From: Mageeibacillus sp. UBA5436 | Lineage (GTDB): Bacteria > Bacillota > Clostridia > Saccharofermentanales > DTU023 | DNA length: 29,922 nucleotides | Assembly: GCA_002427545.1 (NCBI GenBank) | Contig: DIRM01000028.1 | Coordinates: 1,225-31,146, forward strand | Direction of reading: 5' to 3' | Shown: in pieces, positions 9,630 to 18,843 of the stretch | Layout of the letters: every line of letters begins with the position of its first letter | How positions within the stretch are numbered: position 1 is the first letter of the stretch | Position numbers and translations under genes: made by a program | Notes under the pieces: generated by a model | Database searches by the model: none | Seen by the model: the letters and a program-made list of their open reading frames with translations, nothing else | What the model was told of the DNA's origin: nothing

Positions 9630-10814
9630 GTGAATAGCTTAAAATTAAATTATTTAAAACAAACAGAATTATTTTCTAATAATTTGCTTAATTGGTATGA
9701 AAACAATGCCAGAATATTACCTTGGCGTAAAAATACAGATCCCTATACTGTTTGGGTATCTGAAATCATGTTACAGCAAACTCAAGTAAAAACGGTTAAT
9801 TTTTATTTTATTCGCTTTATGCAAGCTTTTCCTAAAATAGAAGACTTTGCGAATAGCTCTGAGGATAATTATTTAAAACTTTGGGAAGGTTTAGGTTATT
9901 ATTCTCGTGTTCGAAACATGCATAAAACTGCTAAGATCATTGTAGATCAGTTTGCAGGTAAATTTCCCAATAATTATGATGATCTATTGAAATTGCCAGG
10001 AATTGGTCCTTATACAGCTGCTGCTATTGCCTCTATTTGTTTTAATCAAGCATTACCAGCTATTGATGGCAATTTAATGAGGATTTTTTCGAGATTAAAT
10101 TGCTATCCACAAGATATTAAGCTTAATAAAACAAAACAAGAAGCTTTTCAATTCTTTGAAAAATTAATAGATGTGAATAAACCTGGTGAATTTAATCAAG
10201 CTTTAATGGATTTAGGTTCAAGCATTTGTTTAGCTAAAACAGAACCTTTATGTAAAACATGCCCGATACAAAATTTTTGCCTTGCTTATCAAGACGATGT
10301 AATAAATTTATTTCCTAAACGATCCAGCATAAAAAAAAGAAAAATAGAGAAACGAACCATTTTTTTAATTCATCATGATCATAAAATACTTTTAGGAAAA
10401 AGACCTCATTATGGTCTTTTAGCTAATTTATATGAATTCCCAAATATAAAAGGCCATCTCAGCCAAGGCCAAACTATTAAGATAATTAGGAAAACGGGTT
10501 TTAATCCAATTCGAATTAAGGAATTGGAGCCTAGCAAACATATTTTCAGTCATTTGGAATGGCAAATGATTGCTTATGAAATTTGGACAGATGAATTTTC
10601 AAATTCTAATGTTAAAAATATTCTAGAAGATAATTCAAGAGATTTTTCAGGTCAGGATAAGAAAACAAAAAAAGCATCATCTTTCAATTTAAATGAAAGA
10701 GATGATGCTTATCTAACTTTAAACCAAGATTGTTTTTTATCTTGTTTAGAAGATATTAAGAATAAATGGTCAATTCCTTCTGCCTTTAATTTTTACAAGG
10801 AATATCTATTATAG
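9630..10814 (+). CDS. mutY: A/G-specific adenine DNA glycosylase MutY
   Basis: MutY removes adenine mispaired with 8-oxoguanine, starting base-excision repair. Visible: catalytic Glu45 (WVSEIMLQQT), helix-hairpin-helix LPGIGPYTAAAI from 122, catalytic Asp146 (AIDGNLMR), and four cysteines for the 4Fe-4S cluster at 200, 208, 211 and 217. The first cysteine spacing is x7 rather than the usual x6. The C-terminal NUDIX-like domain starts near 240 (ILLGKRPHYGLLANLYEFP) and keeps the FSH motif at 306-308 that reads 8-oxoG. Residues ~325-362 form a low-complexity insertion (NSRDFSGQDKKTKKASS) whose DNA also forms a terminator hairpin for the opposite strand. Length 394 is slightly above the usual 350-370. 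The start is GTG with a weak ribosome site. It is convergent with the ATPase gene, with only 8 bases between stops. Confidence 0.95.
   Translation: MNSLKLNYLKQTELFSNNLLNWYENNARILPWRKNTDPYTVWVSEIMLQQTQVKTVNFYFIRFMQAFPKIEDFANSSEDNYLKLWEGLGYYSRVRNMHKTAKIIVDQFAGKFPNNYDDLLKLPGIGPYTAAAIASICFNQALPAIDGNLMRIFSRLNCYPQDIKLNKTKQEAFQFFEKLIDVNKPGEFNQALMDLGSSICLAKTEPLCKTCPIQNFCLAYQDDVINLFPKRSSIKKRKIEKRTIFLIHHDHKILLGKRPHYGLLANLYEFPNIKGHLSQGQTIKIIRKTGFNPIRIKELEPSKHIFSHLEWQMIAYEIWTDEFSNSNVKNILEDNSRDFSGQDKKTKKASSFNLNERDDAYLTLNQDCFLSCLEDIKNKWSIPSAFNFYKEYLL
10667..10710 (-). terminator. Rho-independent terminator of the ATPase transcript, inside mutY
   Basis: On the minus strand, a 10-base perfect stem (AAGCATCATC / GATGATGCTT; 10672-10681 with 10701-10710) plus a 4-base inner stem across a 2-base bulge and a 9-base loop is followed by a run of U (A7 at 10667-10673 on plus). 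It lies 113 bases beyond the ATPase stop and is encoded within the mutY C-terminal domain. On the plus strand the hairpin lacks a U tract, so mutY transcription should pass. Confidence 0.75.
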
Positions 10815-10822
10815 TTTTTTAA

Positions 10823-13645
10823 TTAATGTAATCTAATTTTTTCAGCTTCTGCTCTCGTATTTTTGTGATAAATTAATTTAAAAATTTCGCCAATGACAAA
10901 AGGTATGAGAGCCAGACCTGCAATAATTAACCAATCTCTAATATTTAAATGAATGGTCTTAAAATACACTTGTAATATGGGCACATAAACAACAATAAGC
11001 ATCAAGGCAGCCGATAATAAGACTGCTTTATTCATCGTCCTATTTTTAAACACGCCTAATTGAAATACGGAATAATGCTCAGATCGGCTGGAGAAAGCAC
11101 GCAATAATTCTGCAAAAATCAATGTGACAAAAGCGAAGCTACCTGCGCCAATTGATGGCTCAAATCCCGTATGAGCAAAGAAATTATAACTATTTGCTAT
11201 AATATTGGGATTGCTAATCATTGTATCTGGATATAAATAACGGCCAATTTGGAAAGCAGCGAAAACAGCAATAAAGATAGCGATGGCCTGTGTAATAATC
11301 GATGCAATCATCTCTCGATTAATAATTTTTTCATCACGTTTTCTAGGTGGATGGAGCATGATATCTATTTCGCCCTTTTCTCGCCCGAGAGCTAAAGCCG
11401 GAAAACTGTCGGTCACCAAATTCAAGAATAATAATTGAATAGGAGCTAATGGTGTATATTCCGGTCCTAATAAAAGATTAATGAAGAAAACAACTAAAAT
11501 TTCACCGACATTACAGGACAATAGAAAACCAACAAATTTTCTAATATTACTATAAATAATTCGTCCTTCTTCAACAGCAGAAATAATGGTTGCAAAATTA
11601 TCATCGGTTAAAATCATCTCAGATGAATTTTTCGCCACCTCTGTACCTGTAATCCCCATTGACACACCAATATCAGCTTGTTTTAAGGCAGGTGCATCAT
11701 TAACACCATCTCCAGTCATTGAGGTAATATGTCCTTTGGCTTTTAGAGCAGAAACAATACGAACCTTATGCTCAGGTGAAACACGAGCATAAACTGCAAT
11801 ATGTTCACAAATATCTACCAATTCTGAATCGCTCATTTTTTCTAATTCAGAACCAGTTAATATTTTATCTCCAGGTTCTATTAAGTTTAAATTTTCAGCA
11901 ATAGCAACAGCAGTATCTTTATAATCGCCTGTAATCATCACAGCCTTAATCCCGGCACCGTGACAAACTGCGATGGCATCTTTGGCTTCTGGTCTTGCAG
12001 GATCAATCATGCCTGTTAAACCTACAAAAATCATATCTTGCTCAGGATTGGCAAATGTGTTGTCCGTGTGAATTTTATAAGCAAAAGATAAAACTCTTAA
12101 AGCTGATTTTGCAAAGGCTGAATTGGCATCCAAGATATTTTGTCGATCTTGCTCTGTAATTTCTCGAATTTGATTGTTGATTAAAAGATGGGTACAACGA
12201 TCTAAAACGATATCTGGCCCTCCTTTAGTCAAAGAAAGATATTCGCCATCAATTTTATGGAAAACTGACATCATTTTGCGTTTTGAATCAAAAGGTTTAT
12301 CCCCTAAACGTGGGTATTTTTCTTCTAATTCTTCATGTGGCATATTTGCTTTGGCGCTTAAAGTTAATAATGCCCCCTCTGTTGGATCACCTAAAACACC
12401 CCATTGATCATTTTTAAAACTTAATTCTGCATCATTACAAAGTGCTGCAATTTGCATTAATTTCATTAAAGTTTCAGATGATGCATTGATATCAATTGGT
12501 TGATTCTCAGAATCATTAAATAATGCAATCGTACCTTTAGGTTCATAGCCTGTTCCCTCTACTTCAAATAGCTTATCGTCAGCATAAAGGCGAGTAACTG
12601 TCATTTCATTTTGGGTTAAAGTGCCAGTTTTATCAGAACAAATTATATCTACTGAACCTAATGTTTCAACTGCTAATAATTTTTTAACAATCGCATTCTT
12701 TTTGGCCATACGATTCATGCCAAGTGCCAAAACAATAGTAACAATGGCTGGCAAGCCTTCGGGTATCGCGGCTACTGCTAAACTAACTGCCGTCATGAAA
12801 AGTTGTAATATTTCACCACCTTGAAATAAACCGACAATGAAAACAATAAAACAAACAGCTAAACAAATGGCCGCCAAAATTTTACCCATTTCATTAAGAT
12901 TCTTTTGTAATGGTGTTGTTTCTTGTTTAATTCCGCGTAAACGATCTGCAATTTTACCTACTTCTGTCCTTGAACCTGTTTCAACAACTATCCCTTTTCC
13001 ACGTCCATAGGTTATAGCCGTGCTTGAGAAGAGCATATTGCTACGATCCCCAATACCAAGTTCTGCTTGACTCATAAAATTGGCATCTTTTTCAACTGGT
13101 ACTGATTCACCCGTTAAAGAAGCCTCTTCAGCTTGTAAGTTGCTACTTTCTAATAAGCGAATATCTGCCGGCACAATATCACCGGCTTCAAGAACCACAA
13201 TATCACCAGGAACTATTTCGGAAGCTTTGATCATATTATGTTGACCATTTCGAATAATTCTTGCTTCTGGAGCTGCCATTTTTTGCAAAGACTCAATTGC
13301 TTTTTCAGCTTTACCTTCTTGATATACGCCGAGAACGGCATTAATGATAACAATAGCTATGATTAAAATAGCATCAACCAATTCTCCTAAAAATCCAGAT
13401 ATAATGGCTGCAACAATTAATGTTATAACCATAACATCTTTAAATTGCGCCAATATTTTTTGCCATAATGGCACAGAAGTTTCTTCTTCTAATTGGTTTT
13501 TACCATAAATTTCTTGACGTGACTGGCTTTCTGCTGTATCCAAACCTATATTTGAATCTACATTTAATTGTTCGACAATTTCCTCTTTTGATAATTGATA
13601 CAATTCATTGGATTGAAATTGTTTTTTTCTGTCGTTTTTTTGCAT
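10823..13645 (-). CDS. P2A-type (SERCA-like) calcium-transporting P-type ATPase
   Basis: A 940-residue membrane pump expected to export Ca2+ using ATP. Domains in order: N-terminal cation-ATPase domain (~15-60), M1-M2 (~67-105), actuator domain with TGES at 178-181, M3-M4 with PEGLP at 295-299, the phosphorylation motif DKTGT with Asp338, the nucleotide-binding domain (KGGPD near 474), TGD at 572-574, the hinge TGDGVNDAP at 644-652, and six more C-terminal helices. The calcium-site signature is present: the PEGLP Glu in M4, NVGE in M5 and NLVTD in M6, pointing to Ca2+ rather than Na+/K+ or heavy metals. Length is typical. Start: GAGG lies about 8 bases before the ATG. The gene lies 69 bases downstream of the CorC-like gene on the same strand and may be co-transcribed with it. 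Mn2+ is a possible alternative substrate. Confidence 0.92.
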   Translation of the reverse strand: MQKNDRKKQFQSNELYQLSKEEIVEQLNVDSNIGLDTAESQSRQEIYGKNQLEEETSVPLWQKILAQFKDVMVITLIVAAIISGFLGELVDAILIIAIVIINAVLGVYQEGKAEKAIESLQKMAAPEARIIRNGQHNMIKASEIVPGDIVVLEAGDIVPADIRLLESSNLQAEEASLTGESVPVEKDANFMSQAELGIGDRSNMLFSSTAITYGRGKGIVVETGSRTEVGKIADRLRGIKQETTPLQKNLNEMGKILAAICLAVCFIVFIVGLFQGGEILQLFMTAVSLAVAAIPEGLPAIVTIVLALGMNRMAKKNAIVKKLLAVETLGSVDIICSDKTGTLTQNEMTVTRLYADDKLFEVEGTGYEPKGTIALFNDSENQPIDINASSETLMKLMQIAALCNDAELSFKNDQWGVLGDPTEGALLTLSAKANMPHEELEEKYPRLGDKPFDSKRKMMSVFHKIDGEYLSLTKGGPDIVLDRCTHLLINNQIREITEQDRQNILDANSAFAKSALRVLSFAYKIHTDNTFANPEQDMIFVGLTGMIDPARPEAKDAIAVCHGAGIKAVMITGDYKDTAVAIAENLNLIEPGDKILTGSELEKMSDSELVDICEHIAVYARVSPEHKVRIVSALKAKGHITSMTGDGVNDAPALKQADIGVSMGITGTEVAKNSSEMILTDDNFATIISAVEEGRIIYSNIRKFVGFLLSCNVGEILVVFFINLLLGPEYTPLAPIQLLFLNLVTDSFPALALGREKGEIDIMLHPPRKRDEKIINREMIASIITQAIAIFIAVFAAFQIGRYLYPDTMISNPNIIANSYNFFAHTGFEPSIGAGSFAFVTLIFAELLRAFSSRSEHYSVFQLGVFKNRTMNKAVLLSAALMLIVVYVPILQVYFKTIHLNIRDWLIIAGLALIPFVIGEIFKLIYHKNTRAEAEKIRLH

Positions 13646-13714
13646 GTTAACCTCATTTATTTTATTTAAAAATTAAGATCTTATTTTTTAAAAAAGAATA
13701 TAATTTTTGTTTAA

Positions 13715-15133
13715 TTAATTTTCTTCTGTTTCCTTTGATATGGGTTCAGTATCCGTAAATTCTAATTTAATTTTAGAAATTCTCCTTTCATCCATTTCTA
13801 AAACGGTAAAAATCATATTTTTAATTTTTACAGAAGGATGTTCATTTTCTTCAGGAATACTTTCTAGATTACTTAAAACAAAACCAGCAATCGTATCATA
13901 ATCAAGATCTTCGTCTTCTTCTAAACAATCAATTTCTGGAATATGTTCAATTACTTCCTCAATAGACAATAAGCCGTCAATGATATATGATCCGTCAGGA
14001 TTTTTAATAACACTTTGGTCGTCACTATCATATTCATCCGTAATATCTCCAACGATTTCTTCTAAAATATCTTCTATTGTTATGAGACCATCAGTACCAC
14101 CATATTCATCCACGACAATTGCCAGAGAAATATTTTGTTGTTGCATTTCTCGGAAAAGCACACTAATCGCTTTTCCTTCTGGAACAAAATAGGCTTTATG
14201 TAAAATATTTCTTAAATTAAAGTCAATAGCTTCATCTGGTAAAACTCTCAAGAGATCTTTAATATGTAAAACACCGATAATATTATCAACATTTTCTTCA
14301 TAAACAGGGATACGACTATATCTTTCATGAGCTGCAGTATGAATGACTTCTTCTAGAGAATCTTTGACATCCAAAGAAATCATGGCCGTACGAGGTGTCA
14401 TAATTTCAGAAACTTCTGTATCGTTTAATTCAAAGACATTGTAAATCATTTTTGCTTCTTCTGTTTGAATTTCACCACTCTCACCGCTGGCTCTTGTCAT
14501 TAGTAATATTTCTTCTTCGGTAATGGGATTGGAATTTTTATCTATATTGATACCAATCATTTTGCAAACAACTCTAGCGGAAGCATTTAAAAATATCGCA
14601 AAGGGGCGAACAAAAAGATCCCAACCTCTTAATAGGGACACAAATTTTTTAGCAAAAGCTTCAGGATTGCGCATACCAATTTGTTTTGGTACCAATTCAC
14701 CTAAGACTAATGAAAAATAAGAAATGATCAAAGTGATGACAATCATCAAAATAGGCTGTAAAAAACTTTTATTTCCAGATGGATCAAAATATTGATATAC
14801 ATAAGGTGTAATTTGATTGGCACCAAAGGCTGAAGATAAAAATCCAGCAAAAGTAACACCAACTTGTACTGTTGCTAAAAAACTACCTTGATTGTCAATG
14901 AAAGGTAATAATCTTTGCGCAATTTTATCGCCATCTGCAGCATTAGCTCTTAATTTCGTTTCATTTAAAGTGACAATTGCCATCTCCGAAGCAGAGAAAA
15001 AGCCATTAATAAGAATTAAAATTAATATAACAATGACATTAATAAGAATTGAACGCGTTGCATTGCCGTTTGTAGATTTATTGGCATTTTGAATTAAAAT
15101 ATTCGCTATCGTACAACAATGATATATGTCCAC
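13715..15133 (-). CDS. CNNM/CorC-type membrane protein (HlyC/CorC family, magnesium/cobalt efflux type)
   Basis: A 472-residue protein of the family once called hemolysin C-like, now linked to Mg2+ (and Co2+) transport. The N-terminal CNNM/DUF21 domain (~28-205) has about three to four hydrophobic segments (28-50, 87-105, 125-148, 172-190) and the NGFFSASEMA motif. A CBS pair spans ~242-370 (EIMTPRTAM, RIPVYEE, VDEYGGTDGL), where nucleotides usually bind. The C-terminal CorC_HlyC domain (~383-465) follows. Start is GTG at 15131-15133, preceded by a strong AAGGAGGA ten bases upstream; the hydrophilic leader before the first helix is slightly longer than usual. It lies 95 bases after yhaN and before the calcium ATPase, making a divalent-cation pair. 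The transported ion is inferred from the family. Confidence 0.9.
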   Translation of the reverse strand: MDIYHCCTIANILIQNANKSTNGNATRSILINVIVILILILINGFFSASEMAIVTLNETKLRANAADGDKIAQRLLPFIDNQGSFLATVQVGVTFAGFLSSAFGANQITPYVYQYFDPSGNKSFLQPILMIVITLIISYFSLVLGELVPKQIGMRNPEAFAKKFVSLLRGWDLFVRPFAIFLNASARVVCKMIGINIDKNSNPITEEEILLMTRASGESGEIQTEEAKMIYNVFELNDTEVSEIMTPRTAMISLDVKDSLEEVIHTAAHERYSRIPVYEENVDNIIGVLHIKDLLRVLPDEAIDFNLRNILHKAYFVPEGKAISVLFREMQQQNISLAIVVDEYGGTDGLITIEDILEEIVGDITDEYDSDDQSVIKNPDGSYIIDGLLSIEEVIEHIPEIDCLEEDEDLDYDTIAGFVLSNLESIPEENEHPSVKIKNMIFTVLEMDERRISKIKLEFTDTEPISKETEEN

Positions 15134-15228
15134 TTGGACTTGTCCTCCTTTTAATAAAGGCTTAAAATTTATACTTTGTTTAATTAAATCTACTAAAGCA
15201 AACAGAATATAACAAAAGTTATTATCTA

Positions 15229-17577
15229 TTACAAATGAACCACACTATTTTTAATATTGTCATCAAGATTTTCTAACAGTTTATAAATTGATGATTGACT
15301 TGTAAAGAATAAGGTTTGTCTATTTTGTTGTTTAGTTATTTTTATTAATAATTTTAATGTTTCTTGGCTACGGTTTTCATCTATTTGAACAAAAGGATCA
15401 TTTAAAATTAAAGGTAATTGAATATACTTATCTTGTAATATTTCAGTTAATGCTAGACGTAATGCTAAATTAACTTGATCATTAAGCCCTGAACTATCAT
15501 TAGCTTGTTTTTTGAACACTTGATCTTCATCCTGTAGATAAAGCATGAAGTTTTGATCAATTTTCAAATCCGTGTATGCTTCACCAGTCATTATTGATAA
15601 ATATTCTGCTGCTTTATGATTTAATTGTGGTCTTATGGACTGATCAAAGTTTTGTTTGCTATATTCTAATAAATGCATAGCTAATGTCAAAGATTGATAG
15701 CGAAACTCAGCCTTTTTAAGAGTCTCGATAACATGATTTAGCTCTTCTTCCACTTCAAAAGTATTTTCTTGATTCTTCTGTAATAAGTTTAAATTTGTTT
15801 TATCTGCTGCCAATTGTTCACTAATAATAGTTTTTTCTTCGGCAATACCTGTTAATTGTGAGTCGATATGATTTTGTGAATATTCAGGGAAGGTTCGAAG
15901 TTGATTCTGATGCTCAATTAACCAATTTTGCGCTTGTTGATATTGTTCATAAAATTCAGCTGCGGATAAATTACCTCGTAAATTTTGCAGTTCACGTTTA
16001 AGATATTTTTCTTTTTCTTCATTATGAACATTATCAACCGTTTTTTCACGTAAAGCAGAAATCGCATTGTCTAATTGATTATCATCTGGCAATTCTGTGA
16101 AATACGGTTTTATTAAATATTTTAATTTATTACTTTCTCTTTCAAATATTTCTATATCATTTTTAATTTCATTCTGTAAAGCGTCAATTTCTTCGTCGTA
16201 TATATCACTACGACTCTCAATTTTTTGTAAAGAAAACTCAAGGTCTTCCAAGCTATTTTCAATTTTTAAAGTTCGCATACGTTGTTTACGGACAGCTTCC
16301 TTGTATCGCTTATAATTATTTTCCTGTTTTTTCCGTATTAGAAAATATAAAAAAACTGTTAACAATGGCAATAAAACAGCTAATACGATAAAAATTACCG
16401 ATAAAGCAGCATGTGTTTTTCTTAACAGTAATCCACCTATTAAAAGAAAGATTTCAATAATCGTTAATGGAATAAAGGCAGTAAAAGACATTTGGATTGG
16501 CTCAAATTTATCAAGTTGTTTTTCTGAATTAATTTTTTTCAAGTAATTCAAACGGCTGCGTTCCTGCATAATTTCTGATTTTTGTTTGTCTTGTTCTTTC
16601 AAATATTTTTCTTTTTGCAGCTGTCGATTTTCTATTAAATTTTGTTTAATAATTAATTGACTTTGAGCATTAGAAACCTTCTGTCTTTGATTTGCTATTT
16701 CAGTTAAATCTTTAACATTAACCATGCCAGTTTTTAAAATATTATTTTTTGATAAATTATCATGATATTGTAATTGCTGTAAATTTTGATCAAGTTTTTG
16801 ATATTTTGTAAAATCATTTGTGATTTGCAATTTTTGATATTGAGTTTTTTGCAAATTAAGATTTTCTTCGCGTTCTTGAAGATAAATAATTTTATTCTCT
16901 TTGTCTTGTATTTCAGCATTTAGAAAAACGATCTTTTCATCTTTTTCAATTAGAATGTTTAATTTTTCGTTTAATGTATTTTTTTGTTCCATTAATCTTT
17001 GAATATAACCATTCTGATAACGTTTTGAATACATTTCTATTTCTGCTTTTTCCAAGCGCTTTTTCATATCATCATAAGACCAATCATATTCAGCTAAACC
17101 GATTTTTTTATTTAATTTTGAGTTTAAATCCGTTGTTTTTTGCTGGTCTAAATTAAAATTTTCTACAAAGACTGTATTAATAAATTCTGTTTCTGAAATT
17201 TTAAATAATTCGATACCTGGCTGATGTGGATTTTTAAGATGAATTTTCTCTTCTGTTTCATTTGAAATTAATTTAATCTGATCATTCGCCTTATTTTCTG
17301 CAAAGGTCTTTTGCAGTCGATAATCACGATCTTGAAAAGAGAATACAATACTACCACCCATGCTCTCCTCAGACCAAGGACGATATTTTTTACGATTATT
17401 AGTCTCTGCTGAAAAACCGCTTGTATCAAAATCGTAAAACATAGCTCGAATAAATTGCTGAATTGTAGTTTTTTCACTTTCATTTTTACCAAATATAATT
17501 TGAAAGTCTGAGGAAAAATCAAGTGTAATGTCTTTAATTTCACCAAATGCTTTAATATAAATTTGCTTAATTTTCAT
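15229..17577 (-). CDS. yhaN: YhaN-like SMC/Rad50-type AAA ATPase with membrane segments
   Basis: About 782 residues, the ATPase partner of the YhaO nuclease, related to SbcC/Rad50 and likely acting in DNA-end processing or recombination. N-terminus: KIKQIYIKAFGEIKDITLDF then a P-loop reading GKNESEKTT; the Gly usually before the Lys is Glu (codon GAA, one base from GGA). Long coiled coils (~165-380 and ~430-640) flank two membrane helices at ~375-430 (residues IPLTIIEIFLLIGGLL and LSVIFIVLAVLLPLLTVF), as in Bacillus YhaN. Near the C-terminus, SSGLNDQVNLALRLAL replaces the usual LSGG signature and LPLILNDPFVQID is Walker B. An upstream ATG at 17631 exists, but the start at 17577 begins exactly at the conserved N-terminus, has AGGA upstream and overlaps the yhaO stop by 11 bases, so I prefer it. 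ATPase activity is uncertain given the P-loop change. Confidence 0.85.
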   Translation of the reverse strand: MKIKQIYIKAFGEIKDITLDFSSDFQIIFGKNESEKTTIQQFIRAMFYDFDTSGFSAETNNRKKYRPWSEESMGGSIVFSFQDRDYRLQKTFAENKANDQIKLISNETEEKIHLKNPHQPGIELFKISETEFINTVFVENFNLDQQKTTDLNSKLNKKIGLAEYDWSYDDMKKRLEKAEIEMYSKRYQNGYIQRLMEQKNTLNEKLNILIEKDEKIVFLNAEIQDKENKIIYLQEREENLNLQKTQYQKLQITNDFTKYQKLDQNLQQLQYHDNLSKNNILKTGMVNVKDLTEIANQRQKVSNAQSQLIIKQNLIENRQLQKEKYLKEQDKQKSEIMQERSRLNYLKKINSEKQLDKFEPIQMSFTAFIPLTIIEIFLLIGGLLLRKTHAALSVIFIVLAVLLPLLTVFLYFLIRKKQENNYKRYKEAVRKQRMRTLKIENSLEDLEFSLQKIESRSDIYDEEIDALQNEIKNDIEIFERESNKLKYLIKPYFTELPDDNQLDNAISALREKTVDNVHNEEKEKYLKRELQNLRGNLSAAEFYEQYQQAQNWLIEHQNQLRTFPEYSQNHIDSQLTGIAEEKTIISEQLAADKTNLNLLQKNQENTFEVEEELNHVIETLKKAEFRYQSLTLAMHLLEYSKQNFDQSIRPQLNHKAAEYLSIMTGEAYTDLKIDQNFMLYLQDEDQVFKKQANDSSGLNDQVNLALRLALTEILQDKYIQLPLILNDPFVQIDENRSQETLKLLIKITKQQNRQTLFFTSQSSIYKLLENLDDNIKNSVVHL

Positions 17578-18778
17578 AAATATCAATATCCTGCTCTTCA
17601 GCCTGCATTGTGTAATAATAAGCCTGTTCAATCATTCTCATTGCATCTTTTAACGGCAAATTTTCCATACCTAAATCATCCAAAACTTGGCTCAAAAGAT
17701 CTGGTTGTACAGCAAGTTTTTTAGCATAACGACTAACATCACCTCGCAGTGAATGTTCTTGCAAAAGTTCTTTATAATTAAATTTTATTTTAGTCTGATC
17801 TTGTATTTCAAGATAAAAGAAATACGGCTCTAATTTTTTAGTAAGTAAATTCAAATTTATTTTTTTGGAAACATTTCCTATTAAGATTAATTGATACAAA
17901 TTTAATTTTGCTGTTTTTATGTTTATATCAGATAATATTTTTTGCATAATATTTTCATTAAATCTTATATTATCTTCTTGTTCTAAATTTGAAACATCAA
18001 GTTGAATTTGATCAAAATAAATTTGATATATTGGTAAGAAAGTCATGGATATTTTGTTGGAATTATTATCTATTTCTATTAATTGAGCGCCTTTTTTTCC
18101 TGTCTCATCAAAATCTCTACCTTGCACACAACCATTATATAAACAAGGAATTTTTCTAGAAGTATAATAAGGTTCAATGATATTATGAATATGCCCTAGC
18201 TGAACTAAATCAAAGCCTAATTTATCAATCCAGTCTATGGAAATAGGATTATAATGTGATTCATGGTTTAATATATCCCCATGTTGTACCAAAACATTTA
18301 GATGATTTCTCTTTTTCGCATAAACAAGTTCATCTGCGTCTTTCCAAAGATTATAAAGTGCTGATTGACCAGTGAAGGCTTTTCCCCAAAAAGTAATATT
18401 CCATTCTGGAAATTCAAAATACAAAGTCTCCGGATCAAATAAATAGACATTCTTTAATTCTTCAAATTTATTCCAATAACTGTTGATATGCCAATAATCA
18501 TGATTTCCTGGATTTATAATGATTTTAATGTCAGGTATGGTTTGGAATCCGTCAAAAACTCTTTGTAATGACAAATTATCCACTTGAACAGAATCAAATA
18601 AATCACCAGCAATGATTAGAAAATCAACCGAGTATTTTTTTGCTATTTTAATTATTTCATAAAAAGAGTTAAATTGTGCCTCTTGAACTGTTTTTCTTTT
18701 CGCTGAATCTAAAAATTTAAAAGGTGAGCCCAAATGAAAATCAGCGCTGTGTAATATTTTTATTTTTTCTTTTGGCAT
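17567..18778 (-). CDS. yhaO: YhaO-like Mre11/SbcD-type metallophosphoesterase (DNA exonuclease)
   Basis: A 403-residue calcineurin-like phosphoesterase of the SbcD/Mre11 group, expected to be a Mn2+-dependent DNA nuclease working with YhaN. Metal-binding motifs are all present: DFHLG (Asp13, His15), GDLFD (58-62), GNHD (91-94), the HGD in VLVQHGDI, and GHIH in QLGHIHN. The C-terminal ~170 residues form the partner-binding part. An ATG at 18811 is possible, but the ATG at 18776-18778 has GGAGGA four bases upstream and begins right before the conserved KIKILHSADFH; a candidate -10 overlaps the upstream ATG, so I chose 18778. Overlap with yhaN by 11 bases implies coupling. In Bacillus subtilis these genes sit in yhaO-yhaN-yhaM; here yhaM is missing and a CorC-type gene follows. 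Confidence 0.88.
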   Translation of the reverse strand: MPKEKIKILHSADFHLGSPFKFLDSAKRKTVQEAQFNSFYEIIKIAKKYSVDFLIIAGDLFDSVQVDNLSLQRVFDGFQTIPDIKIIINPGNHDYWHINSYWNKFEELKNVYLFDPETLYFEFPEWNITFWGKAFTGQSALYNLWKDADELVYAKKRNHLNVLVQHGDILNHESHYNPISIDWIDKLGFDLVQLGHIHNIIEPYYTSRKIPCLYNGCVQGRDFDETGKKGAQLIEIDNNSNKISMTFLPIYQIYFDQIQLDVSNLEQEDNIRFNENIMQKILSDINIKTAKLNLYQLILIGNVSKKINLNLLTKKLEPYFFYLEIQDQTKIKFNYKELLQEHSLRGDVSRYAKKLAVQPDLLSQVLDDLGMENLPLKDAMRMIEQAYYYTMQAEEQDIDIYEN

Positions 18779-18806
18779 AATTCCTCCAATTTTGTTTATA
18801 GATACT

Positions 18807-18812
18807 ATCATA
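18807..18812 (-). promoter_or_regulatory. Candidate extended -10 (TGC-TATGAT) for yhaO
   Basis: On the minus strand TATGAT is preceded by TGC, forming an extended -10, about 29 bases before the chosen yhaO ATG. The -35 (TGAATT at 17 bases) is weak. It overlaps the alternative upstream ATG, which argues against that start. Confidence 0.45.
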
Positions 18813-18843
18813 GCAAATTCAGAAAGAATAATTCATTTTTTTA

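Noticed and set aside
11586..14720. Plus-strand frames opposite the calcium ATPase and CorC-type genes
   Set aside because: Antisense shadows of well-conserved proteins with no ribosome sites.
15134..15160. Small dyad around GGACAAGTCC near the CorC-type ribosome site
   Set aside because: Too short and weak to be called a riboswitch or regulatory hairpin; I checked for a Mg-type leader and the 95-base gap is too short.
16734..17546. Minus-strand frames of 61 and 92 codons inside yhaN
   Set aside because: They are other frames of the yhaN coding sequence; composition is Lys/Ile-rich noise.
18779..18811. Longer yhaO start at 18811
   Set aside because: No Shine-Dalgarno there, a candidate -10 overlaps it, and the ATG at 18778 has a strong GGAGGA.
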